DNA of 9,277 nucleotides, taken from assembly GCA_023458595.1 (NCBI GenBank), contig JAEWYT010000166.1, positions 1 to 9,277 on the forward strand, written 5' to 3'. Both the position numbers and the translations under genes were made by a program. The notes under the pieces were generated by a model. That model saw only the letters and a list, made by a program, of their open reading frames with translations. It did no database searches and was not told where the DNA came from. This document shows, piece after piece, positions 1-6,168 of this stretch (the stretch's first letter is position 1; the number at the start of each line of letters is the position of its first letter). This DNA is from Pseudomonadota bacterium. GTDB taxonomy: Bacteria > Pseudomonadota > Alphaproteobacteria > Rhizobiales > Tepidamorphaceae.

Positions 1-46
1 TCAGCGCAAAGGCGATTTGCTCTTCGGTGTATTTCGATCTCTTCAC
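1..46 (-). CDS. IS3-family transposase OrfA, N-terminus only
   Basis: Reading the minus strand from a GTG at 44-46 gives VKRSKYTEEQIAFAL before the window ends. This matches the opening of many IS3-family OrfA proteins (K-R/K-S-K/R-Y/F-T-E-E-Q-I-A-F-A-L), the first helix of the helix-turn-helix that recognises the element's ends. The nearby ATG at 49-51 is followed in frame by TGA after two codons, so GTG is the likely start; an AGGAG about 7 nt upstream supports it. Only 15 codons are visible, so it is unknown whether the element is intact. OrfB, which carries the DDE catalytic domain in this family, would lie beyond the left edge. Confidence 0.7.
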   Translation of the reverse strand, partial: MKRSKYTEEQIAFAL

Positions 47-126
47 GGCATGGCTCCTATTCCATATGGTGAAATCATGCCGGATTTCTCTAATTTAGAT
101 CGGTACTAAAAACTGGGTTAGGGTCA
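1..126 (-). mobile_element. IS3-family insertion sequence, one end (partial)
   Basis: On the minus strand the sequence starts TGACCCTAACCCAG at 126, runs through about 80 nt of AT-rich leader and reaches a ribosome site and the start of an orfA-type reading frame at 46. A TG-starting terminus with a short leader before orfA is the normal layout of an IS3-family left end. The outer boundary at 126 is inferred from the TG/CA end rule; the other end and the target duplication lie outside the window, so it cannot be confirmed. The element would sit 6 bp beyond the stop codon of the reverse transcriptase gene, in the same orientation. Confidence 0.6.
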
Positions 127-132
127 CGGCCG

Positions 133-2049
133 CTAAATCCGGATGCTTCCAGGACTCTCAAACGAGGAGGGCTTCATGACCAGAGTGGGCGCAGTAGAAG
201 CCGGGGCAAGTGCCGCAGCACTCGCGGCGAGCACAGATGGGAGCGGTGCGGCAGGAACAAGCGTTGCCTTGTACTTGGCGATCAGGTCATTGATGATCTC
301 CACGGATAGACATTCGTCATGGCCCGAACCCATGTGTGCACCGCGTTGAGCCATGCCGGCGACGCGGAAACGTTCGTCGGTAAACGGGCCGCCACTGTTG
401 CCCGGCCGAATGCTTCCTGCACCGGTGATCGTGAAACTAATCATCCCTTTGTTCGGCTCTGTCCGATTGAGCACCTTCTGATCATTAAAGTCTGGGAAGT
501 TCCACCTCTTCCAGTCGGGGAAACCGATAAGAATGCCGTCCTGGCGCCGCTCAATCGGGTTGTCCATGGGCGAAAAGTACCGGTGTGGCGGGATGGGACT
601 TTCAAACGCGAGGATCGCGAAATCCATCTGAGCGTTACGGTAAAGAATTTTGGCGGGCCAACTCTGCTCAGTATCCGGTCTAATCAGGCTTAGCGTTTTA
701 TTGACGACCTCCGGGGCGTCGTAATCGGTTTCAAACCGATGACCGTTCACTTCTGCGATGCCTTCGAACACGTGGTTACACGTCACGAGCAGATTCAGTT
801 CGCGAAGGACAAAGGCGGTACCTTGCCCCATTGGAATGTCGTCTACCACTCCACGGGTGCTTTGGTACTCCCCAAACCACTCGACGACGAAGCACGCTTC
901 CAAAGCGGTAGCATAATCCCGTACAACCGGTTCCACAGGTAGTTCCGCCGCGGTGAACGATGCGGCCGCTTGTTCCTTGCGGACCTGCGCGTTGTAGCGT
1001 TCCGCGAGCCGCGTATAGATCGAGTCGTCTTTTCCACGGACCATGCGCAGGTAGAGCAACTTTCCCCACAGCACGTTCTTCAACATCGCAACGCGGCCCG
1101 ATCGATACTGGCGTTTCCACGCCTTCTGTTCATATGAAAGGCTCGCAGAAGCGGCTATTCGATCCTGCCAACCTTTCTCGGCTGCTGCGTAGCCGTTGCG
1201 TTCCCATGCGTTGAGCGCACCACGGATACAGTCGATAAACTTCCGACGTACGTTCGGAAACTGGTTGATCGTCAGACCGGTGACCTCCATTCGACGGTGC
1301 CTGTCGCTCAGTCGGGTCTTCGCTTCATTGATCGCAAAGTGGTGCTTGGTTGTGATTAGTTCCCGCAGTTCGGTGCCAAGGGCGAGATGACCCTCGTCAT
1401 CTGCCTTACAGATGGCCGGAGGAAGGCTTCGGCGCGCGCGTACTATGAAGGAGAACGTGATGTCGTCAGCGTACCGGGTGTACGTCGCACGGTTGCGCCG
1501 GGCTAGATCGGTCAGGTCTCGATCCATAGTCCGGCAAACAAGGTTCGATAGGAAAGGTGAAGTCGGGGCGCCCTGAGGGAGCTTGCCATCCAAGGTGCAC
1601 ATGTGTGCAATGACTGTCGCAACCTGGTGGGAAAAATTAAACGGTCGGCTCGTCAGCACTCCGCGAACACGGAAGAAGGTGATCGACGGGAAAAAGTCTT
1701 CGACGTCCAGGTTGAGGATGAAATGATTTTTCCGAAATGCGTGGGCCTTGGCATTAGATACTATGCTCCGCTTGCGCACGAAGCCGTGCACGGCTGGTTT
1801 CAGTGGAGTCATTCGTTCTGTCAGAAAGGTCAAGACCTTGTACTGAAGAGCTTTCAACCGCCTACTAGGTTCGGCAAGATTGCGTGGCGAGCCATCCCGC
1901 TTTGTGATGGTGAAATGCTTATAGGGCGGCGTCGGGTAGATGATTGACGCCAACTCTGAGTATTCAATGCCCAAAACAGAACGTGAAAACAGATGCACGT
2001 CCGCACCCGTCAGCTGCTCGACTACTTCTTCGAAGCTCTGAATACCCAC
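133..2049 (-). CDS. retron-type reverse transcriptase fused to a trypsin-like serine protease
   Basis: A 638-aa two-domain protein. Residues about 43-330 are a retron-type reverse transcriptase: fingers motif KHFTITKRDGSPRNL (44-58), retron region-X signature NAxxH at 99-103 (NAKAH), first catalytic Asp in LDVEDFF (D115), LPQGAPTSP (157-165), YADD active site at 193-196, and the retron VTG motif at 256-258. Residues about 380-595 are a chymotrypsin-fold protease with a complete apparent triad: His426 (TCNHVF), Asp476 (MDFAIL) and Ser552 (RPGNSGGP). The last 40 residues are a low-complexity Ala/Pro-rich tail. In known retrons the RT copies the adjacent RNA into msDNA and the complex restrains an effector that acts on phage infection; here the protease is the probable effector. 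The start is GTG at 2049, but GGGAGG abuts it, so a start slightly downstream is possible. The candidate ncRNA lies 17 bp upstream and an IS end 6 bp downstream of the stop. RT identity is very secure, protease fold secure, defence role inferred. Confidence 0.93.
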   Translation of the reverse strand: MGIQSFEEVVEQLTGADVHLFSRSVLGIEYSELASIIYPTPPYKHFTITKRDGSPRNLAEPSRRLKALQYKVLTFLTERMTPLKPAVHGFVRKRSIVSNAKAHAFRKNHFILNLDVEDFFPSITFFRVRGVLTSRPFNFSHQVATVIAHMCTLDGKLPQGAPTSPFLSNLVCRTMDRDLTDLARRNRATYTRYADDITFSFIVRARRSLPPAICKADDEGHLALGTELRELITTKHHFAINEAKTRLSDRHRRMEVTGLTINQFPNVRRKFIDCIRGALNAWERNGYAAAEKGWQDRIAASASLSYEQKAWKRQYRSGRVAMLKNVLWGKLLYLRMVRGKDDSIYTRLAERYNAQVRKEQAAASFTAAELPVEPVVRDYATALEACFVVEWFGEYQSTRGVVDDIPMGQGTAFVLRELNLLVTCNHVFEGIAEVNGHRFETDYDAPEVVNKTLSLIRPDTEQSWPAKILYRNAQMDFAILAFESPIPPHRYFSPMDNPIERRQDGILIGFPDWKRWNFPDFNDQKVLNRTEPNKGMISFTITGAGSIRPGNSGGPFTDERFRVAGMAQRGAHMGSGHDECLSVEIINDLIAKYKATLVPAAPLPSVLAASAAALAPASTAPTLVMKPSSFESPGSIRI

Positions 2050-2066
2050 CTCCCATCAGAAAAGGT

Positions 2067-2196
2067 GTCGCCCCCCGTCCGTCTTTCTCCTGTACTGCCG
2101 CGGCATAGCGGCAAGCGGCACGGCGCGCTATTTGGGGATACCTCGTCGAAAGCCTGCGTTAAACGCGGGCCTGGTTAAGCTCCGTTAGGGGGCGAC
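2067..2196 (-). ncRNA. candidate retron msr-msd non-coding RNA (130 nt)
   Basis: The minus strand begins GTCGCCCCC (2188-2196) and ends GGGGGCGAC (2067-2075); the two are perfect 9-nt complements, extendable by one G-U pair, and lie directly upstream of the RT gene. This is the expected a1/a2 arrangement of a retron RNA. Just inside a1 is an AGC triplet (about 2179-2181), a reasonable context for the branching guanosine, then a hairpin at 2152-2170 (7 bp with one mismatch, loop TTA) that suits an msr stem. The presumed msd part holds an ATAGCG/CGCTAT stem (2126-2131 with 2105-2110) and competing TGCCGC/GCGGCA pairings; it does not fold by hand into one long hairpin. The promoter-like pair upstream would start transcription at about 2195, almost exactly at a1. 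The a1/a2 repeat, position and promoter are seen; the msr/msd border and branch site are inferred. Confidence 0.72.
2100..2120 (-). repeat. three close TGCCGC direct repeats in the presumed msd
   Basis: On the minus strand TGCCGC occurs at 2115-2120, 2108-2113 and 2100-2105, separated by one and two bases; the last copy is followed by GGCA, forming the 10-bp palindrome TGCCGCGGCA (2096-2105). Each of the first two copies can pair with the same GCGGCA arm, so at least two stem registers are possible. It could be a slippage product or a functional part of the msDNA stem. Confidence 0.6.
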
Positions 2197-2201
2197 GGTC
2201 G

Positions 2202-2231
2202 ATTGTAACTGGCTGCTTTACAAATGTGCAA
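2202..2231 (-). promoter_or_regulatory. putative promoter of the retron RNA and RT gene
   Basis: On the minus strand TTGCAC (2226-2231) and TACAAT (2202-2207) are separated by 18 bp. TACAAT matches the sigma-70 -10 consensus at five of six positions; the -35 box keeps only the TTG. Seven bases beyond the -10 box is 2195, next to the first base of the candidate RNA at 2196. The agreement between predicted start and a1 supports both calls. Confidence 0.5.
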
Positions 2232-2383
2232 CGTAATCCGTCGCCAGCGATTTTTTGGTGGTGAGCCAGCTCCCGCAATGATGAGCGCGTTTGGGAGCAG
2301 AAAATTCTTCGGTAGCCAATTTGTGCTCGACCTCGCGAGCACAACCGCCTCGTCTGATGATGCCCCGAGTACTGCACCAGCGC

Positions 2384-2530
2384 CTAGACCTCGTCGAAGG
2401 TGATTGGTAGGCGCGCGTCGTAGTACTCGCTGTTGACCTGCGCAAAATTCGCCCAGACCTCCGCGCCGGTGATGGGCTTGCGCTCGCCCTGGATTAGCTC
2501 GATCGCTTGCCTGAGCCACCAGCCTTCCAT
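2384..2530 (-). CDS. possible 48-aa small protein or gene remnant, unrecognised
   Basis: An ATG at 2528-2530 on the minus strand opens 48 codons ending in TAG at 2384-2386. The product begins MEGWWLRQAIELIQGERKPI, continues with a YY pair near residue 36 and ends LPITFDEV. Its composition (Trp, Tyr and acidic residues spread evenly, no Arg/Pro/Ser-rich shadow character) looks more protein-like than the competing frames. The frame is open for a further eight codons upstream of the ATG, back to a TGA, and there is no good ribosome site, so it may be the C-terminal scrap of a longer gene cut off when the island was inserted. I do not recognise the family. Confidence 0.3.
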   Translation of the reverse strand: MEGWWLRQAIELIQGERKPITGAEVWANFAQVNSEYYDARLPITFDEV

Positions 2531-2609
2531 GCGTTCGCGGACAACCGGCCTGAATCAATCACTGACGGTCTCGCTTTATGGAACCGCTTCTGGCCGATAG
2601 CGGGATGCA

Positions 2610-2631
2610 GGCCGGCTATTACCCGCCGGCC
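2610..2631 (-). terminator. hairpin just downstream of the MocR gene
   Basis: GGCCGGC and GCCGGCC form a perfect 7-bp, all-GC stem around an 8-nt loop, 13 bp beyond the MocR stop codon. No T-run follows on the minus strand, so it is not a classical intrinsic terminator; it could end or stabilise the mRNA. Confidence 0.35.
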
Positions 2632-2644
2632 GCCACCCCGCCCC

Positions 2645-4030
2645 TCAAGCCGCATCCAACGCCTTCGCCAGCACCGTGAACATCCGTTCATCCGTGGACT
2701 GCGCAACGTTGAACCGCAGAAAATCCCCCGCGGCCAACGACTGGCTGAACGCATTGCCCGGAGCCACGATCACGCCGTCCTTGAGGCACAAGCGCGCGAC
2801 AGTGGCGGCGTCCTTGCCTTCGGGCAGACGACACCACAGGAACATCCCCGCCCTGGGCATCAGCCACGGCTTGATGCCCAGCTTCTGCAGCTTCGCGGCC
2901 GTCTTGTCCATCTGCTGCGCCAGGCGCAGCCGGGTCGATTCCATATGCCTGCGGTAGCCGCTGCCAGTCAGCGTCCTGAAGATGAGGTCGGCCGCCAGCC
3001 GGCTGCTGCCAAAGGTCGTGGCCACCTTCAGATCGGTCAGGCTTTCCATCCAGTCGGACCGCACCGCGATGTACCCGCAGCGCACCGACGCCGACACCGT
3101 CTTCGAGAAACTGCCGATGTGGATCACCCGGGACAATCCATCGAACGCCGCCAGGCGCGGCGCAGGCGTGTTTTCGAAGTCCGCGAAGATATCGTCCTCG
3201 ACGATCACCATCTCGGAGTCGTCCGCCAGCTTCAGCAAACGATGCGCGACCAGGGGCGAGAGCGTGGCCCCCGTCGGATTGTGTATGCCGGAGTTCGTGA
3301 TGTAGAGCCGCGGAGCATGTTCGCGCAACGCGATTTCAAACGCCCGCACGTCCGGGCCGTTCGGCGTGTACGGCACCCCCACCGCCTTGACGCGATGCGC
3401 CTTCAGCAAGGCGTGGAAATTGAAGTAGCAGGGATCGTCCACCAGCACCGTGTCTCCCGGCTCCAGCAGAAAGCGCAGGATCAGATCGATGGATTGCGTC
3501 CCCGAGTCGGTGAGCATGATCTGTTCGGGCCCGGCCTCTATCCCCATGCCGCTCATCCGCCGCGCAAGCAACTGCCTCAGCGGCGCATGGCCCAGCGGCG
3601 TCCCATACTCGGTCAGTTCCGCGGCCTCGGCCCGCGCCATGCCGCGCATGGCGCGCCGCAAGCCGTCCTCATACATCCAGCTGACCGGCAGCCACCCGCA
3701 GCCCGGCCGCAAGGTGTCGGCATCCGCGGCCAGGGACTGGCGCGACACCCATAGCGGATCGACTTCGCGGTCCAGCTTCGGCCCCATCTCGGTAAGCGCC
3801 AGCGGCGCGACCTGACCGGCCACGTAAAACCCCGAGCCCGGACGCGACACCAGCACCCCCTCGGCCGCCAGCCGCTCATAGGCCTCCACCACCGTGGACA
3901 CCGACACTTCCAGCGCCTTGGCCTGCACTCTCACGGAGGGCAGCCGGGCGCCAGGCAAGGCGGTGCGCGCAGCGATCCTTCCCTGGATCTCGCCCATGAC
4001 TTTCTTGATGAGGGTGCCGCCACGCGCCAT
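2645..4030 (-). CDS. MocR-type (GntR-like) transcriptional regulator with aminotransferase domain
   Basis: The frame is open from 4108, but the ATG at 4028-4030 (MARGGTLIKK) is the sensible start: GGAGAA lies about 7 nt upstream and the HTH begins at once, giving 461 aa, usual for the family. Residues 1-72 are a GntR-like winged helix (GARLPSVRVQAKALEVS, then RPGSGFYV). Residues about 100-461 have the fold-type I aminotransferase layout: NPTG at 251-254, VEDD at 277-280 (Asp that contacts the pyridine nitrogen), GSFSK with the PLP lysine K310, and R317 where the phosphate-binding Arg is expected. MocR proteins use PLP or a PLP adduct as a sensory ligand and normally bind DNA as head-to-tail dimers. 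The gene is divergent from an EamA transporter, a common arrangement in which the regulator controls the exporter. PdxR-like control of PLP synthesis is an alternative, but no pdx genes are nearby. Confidence 0.9.
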   Translation of the reverse strand: MARGGTLIKKVMGEIQGRIAARTALPGARLPSVRVQAKALEVSVSTVVEAYERLAAEGVLVSRPGSGFYVAGQVAPLALTEMGPKLDREVDPLWVSRQSLAADADTLRPGCGWLPVSWMYEDGLRRAMRGMARAEAAELTEYGTPLGHAPLRQLLARRMSGMGIEAGPEQIMLTDSGTQSIDLILRFLLEPGDTVLVDDPCYFNFHALLKAHRVKAVGVPYTPNGPDVRAFEIALREHAPRLYITNSGIHNPTGATLSPLVAHRLLKLADDSEMVIVEDDIFADFENTPAPRLAAFDGLSRVIHIGSFSKTVSASVRCGYIAVRSDWMESLTDLKVATTFGSSRLAADLIFRTLTGSGYRRHMESTRLRLAQQMDKTAAKLQKLGIKPWLMPRAGMFLWCRLPEGKDAATVARLCLKDGVIVAPGNAFSQSLAAGDFLRFNVAQSTDERMFTVLAKALDAA

Positions 4031-4147
4031 GGAGTTCTCCGCCGTACTGGCTTTTAATACATAACAGTTTCTTAAAATTGTACTGGATTGTGCGTGGACT
4101 CGGAACAACCGCCGTGATGTACTGAGGGCCGTATCAAGGAGCTCCAG
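4031..4147. promoter_or_regulatory. divergent control region of the MocR gene and the EamA exporter, with GTACTG repeats
   Basis: GTACTG occurs three times in the same orientation, at 4044-4049, 4080-4085 and 4119-4124 (the first two extend to GTACTGG), spaced 36 and 39 bp. Between the first two lies the only AT-rich stretch, about 4051-4080, including TAAAAT at 4073-4078, and an imperfect dyad ACAGTTTCT/TAAAATTGT (4064-4081). MocR regulators typically bind direct repeats in such divergent regions. The repeats are plain to see; operator function is inferred, and I cannot place a convincing -35/-10 pair for either gene. Confidence 0.45.
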
Positions 4148-5008
4148 ATGGAAAAGGCCACCAGCGGCTGGGTGAACGGTTTTATCGGCGTCGTCATCTT
4201 CGCGGGCTCCCTGCCCGCGACCCGGGTCGCGGTCGCGGATCTGGATCCCATCTTCCTCACCTGCGCGCGAGCCGCCATCGCGGGCCTGCTGGGCCTCGCG
4301 CTCCTGATGCTGCTACGCCAGCCCCGGCCTTCCCTGTCCGATATTCCGTCCCTGGCGCTGACCGCCCTGGGCGTCGTCGTCGGCTTCCCCCTGCTGACGG
4401 CCCTGGCCTTGCAGCATGTCACCTCCGCCCACTCCATCGTCTTCCTGGGCTTGCTGCCGCTAAGCACCGCCATCTTCGCCGTCCTGCGCGGCGGCGAACG
4501 CCCTCGTCCGCCATTCTGGATGTTCTCCATCGTCGGCGCCGCCTGCGTCGCGGGCTATGCCGCATGGGGCGGCCTGGAAGCCTCGCCCGCCGGCGACCTG
4601 CTCATGCTCGCCGCCATCGTCGTCTGCGGGCTGGGCTACGCCGAGGGCGCCAAGCTCTCCCGCGGACTGGGAGGATGGCAGGTCATCAGCTGGGCCTTGG
4701 TGTTATCGCTGCCCGTCATGCTGCCGATCGCGCTACTGACCATGCCGGCCACGTTCGAACATGTCAGCGCGGCCGCCTGGTTTGGATTCGCCTACGTGTC
4801 GCTCTTCAGCATGCTTATTGGATTCGTATTCTGGTATCGCGGGCTTGCGCAGGGCGGGATTGCGGCGGTGGGGCAATTGCAGTTGTTCCAGCCTTTCATG
4901 GGGCTGGGGCTGGCGGCGGTATTGCTGCATGAGAATGTCAGCTGGACGATGCTGATCGTGACGCTGGCTGCGGTGGTCTGCGTGGCGGGCGCCAAGAGGT
5001 ATGCATAG
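4148..5008 (+). CDS. EamA/DMT-superfamily inner-membrane transporter
   Basis: A 286-aa, very hydrophobic protein with about ten transmembrane segments in two repeated halves (roughly residues 8-140 and 145-283), the normal length and layout of EamA (RhaT/YdcZ-like drug/metabolite) transporters. Typical features are the N-terminal WVNGFIGVVIFAGSLPATRVAV helix region, read as MEKATSGWVNGF then the hydrophobic run, and the C-terminal LQLFQPFMGLGLAAVLLHE segment with its conserved Pro and Glu. Such proteins usually export amino acids or other small metabolites; the substrate cannot be read from sequence. AGGAG lies about 7 nt before the ATG. The MocR regulator is divergent and probably controls it; a PLP-linked regulator would fit an amino-acid-related substrate, but that is inference. 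Confidence 0.88.
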   Translation: MEKATSGWVNGFIGVVIFAGSLPATRVAVADLDPIFLTCARAAIAGLLGLALLMLLRQPRPSLSDIPSLALTALGVVVGFPLLTALALQHVTSAHSIVFLGLLPLSTAIFAVLRGGERPRPPFWMFSIVGAACVAGYAAWGGLEASPAGDLLMLAAIVVCGLGYAEGAKLSRGLGGWQVISWALVLSLPVMLPIALLTMPATFEHVSAAAWFGFAYVSLFSMLIGFVFWYRGLAQGGIAAVGQLQLFQPFMGLGLAAVLLHENVSWTMLIVTLAAVVCVAGAKRYA

Positions 5009-5055
5009 AGGCCCACCGGCGGCCCGTTCCTGGCGCGGGGTAAAATCCGCCTCCC
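5009..5055 (+). promoter_or_regulatory. possible -10 element with very short leader before the radical SAM gene
   Basis: TAAAAT at 5041-5046 ends 9 bp before the ATG at 5056 and there is no clear ribosome site between. If it is a -10 box, the transcript would start almost at the ATG, giving a leaderless or near-leaderless mRNA. No good -35 box is visible, so co-transcription with the exporter is equally possible. Confidence 0.3.
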
Positions 5056-6111
5056 ATGCGCTACTCCGACTTCGACCAACGCCTCGCCGCTCTCGGCGCC
5101 CTGCCCGTCCATCGCGGCCGGGTCCTGCGCGTCTGGCTGCAAGGGCAAGCGCTCGACACCGGCACGCGGCGGCGGAGCGCCGAGCACTTTCTGCCTCTCG
5201 CGCTGCGCGACGCCGTGCCCGCCTTGACGGCGGAACTGGACGGCCTCGCCCGCGTGCGCTCCGAACACGCCGGCAACGACGGCTCGCGCTTGCTCGTCGA
5301 GCTCGCCGACGGGCAGATGGTGGAAAGCGTGCTGTTGCCGCGCGACGGTCTCTGCGTCTCCACCCAGGTCGGCTGCGCGGTCGGCTGCCGCTTCTGTATG
5401 ACCGGCAAGAGCGGCCTGATCCGCCAGGTCACGAGCATGGAAATCCTCGCCCAGGTCGTGCTGGCGCGGCGCCTGCGCGCCGTGAAGAAAGTCGTCTTCA
5501 TGGGCATGGGTGAACCGGCGCACAACCTCGACAACGTGCTCGAAGCCATCGACCTGCTCGGCACCGAAGGCAATATCGGCCACAAGAACCTCGTGTTCTC
5601 CACCGTGGGCGACCCGCGCGTGTTCGACGCCCTGCCCCGGCAACGCGTCAAGCCCGCGCTGGCGCTGTCGCTGCACACGACCAAGGCCGAACTGCGCGCG
5701 CACCTGCTGCCGCGCGCGCCGAAAATCGCGCCGCAAGAATTGGTCGAACTCGGCGAAAAGTACGCCCGCGACACCGACTATCCGATCCAGTATCAATGGA
5801 CGCTGCTCAAGGGCATCAACGACGGCGACGACGAACTCGATGCCGTCGTGCGTCTGTTGAAGGGCAAATACGGCGTGCTCAACGTCATTCCCTTCAATAG
5901 CCTCGAAGGGGATGACTACCAGCGCCCCGATGCCGAACGCATTCATGAGATTGTCCGTTCTCTGCAACGCCGTGGCGTGCTGACCAAGGTGAGGAATAGC
6001 GCCGGGCAGGATGTGGACGGCGGCTGTGGCCAGTTGCGCGCTCGGGCTGTTGGCGGGGCGCAGGTGGTTGAACTGCGGCGCAGACGCGCTGCGAAACGGG
6101 AAGCCGCCTAG
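5056..6111 (+). CDS. RlmN/Cfr-family radical SAM RNA methyltransferase
   Basis: A 351-aa protein with the radical SAM cluster motif CxxxCxxC at C107, C111, C114 (CAVGCRFC), preceded by LCVSTQVG in which C100 corresponds to the catalytic Cys118 of E. coli RlmN. GMGEP (150-154) is the SAM-binding motif, NVIPFNSLEG (276-285) is typical of the barrel's C-terminal half, and C324 in DGGCGQL corresponds to the methyl-carrying Cys355. All residues needed for RlmN-type C2 methylation of adenine are thus present; RlmN modifies A2503 of 23S rRNA and A37 of some tRNAs, and Cfr modifies C8 of A2503. The N-terminal 90 residues are shorter and less RlmN-like than usual and the C-terminus ends in an Arg-rich tail, so this may be a paralogue with another RNA substrate and not the housekeeping RlmN. 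It lies 47 bp behind the exporter on the same strand. Confidence 0.88.
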   Translation: MRYSDFDQRLAALGALPVHRGRVLRVWLQGQALDTGTRRRSAEHFLPLALRDAVPALTAELDGLARVRSEHAGNDGSRLLVELADGQMVESVLLPRDGLCVSTQVGCAVGCRFCMTGKSGLIRQVTSMEILAQVVLARRLRAVKKVVFMGMGEPAHNLDNVLEAIDLLGTEGNIGHKNLVFSTVGDPRVFDALPRQRVKPALALSLHTTKAELRAHLLPRAPKIAPQELVELGEKYARDTDYPIQYQWTLLKGINDGDDELDAVVRLLKGKYGVLNVIPFNSLEGDDYQRPDAERIHEIVRSLQRRGVLTKVRNSAGQDVDGGCGQLRARAVGGAQVVELRRRRAAKREAA

Positions 6112-6168
6112 GGCAGGACGATCCCCGGCCCCCTTCGCAGAATCCAGCGCCCAGTCACAAGGGAATGC

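Larger units (their letters stand above)
2232..2644. other. stretch without a convincing gene between the retron and the MocR gene
   Basis: Open frames of 72-127 codons cross this region on the minus strand but overlap in conflicting frames and show no recognisable domain. A 59-codon plus-strand frame (2224-2403) overlaps the retron promoter and also has no recognisable content. The stretch holds a possible 48-aa ORF or remnant (2384-2530) and a hairpin behind the MocR gene (2610-2631). It is the probable junction between the retron island and the chromosomal backbone; I found no clear flanking direct repeat. Confidence 0.5.

Noticed and set aside
133..2049. Group II intron maturase or diversity-generating RT
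   Set aside because: No maturase/HNH domain or intron RNA domains V/VI, no template/variable repeat pair; the NAxxH and VTG motifs indicate the retron class.
2152..2170. Intrinsic terminator between the retron promoter and RT gene
   Set aside because: The hairpin has no T-run after it on the minus strand and fits better as an msr stem inside the a1/a2-bounded RNA.
2224..2403. 59-codon plus-strand frame
   Set aside because: No ribosome site or recognisable motif, ends in an Arg/Pro run, and overlaps the retron promoter.
2175..2558. 127-codon minus-strand frame upstream of the retron
   Set aside because: No recognisable content, overlaps the retron promoter and a1 arm, and competes with two other frames in the same DNA.
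2507..3754. 415-codon plus-strand open frame
   Set aside because: It lies opposite the MocR regulator, is very rich in Arg, Pro, His and Gln, has no domain, and arises from codon bias of the minus-strand gene.
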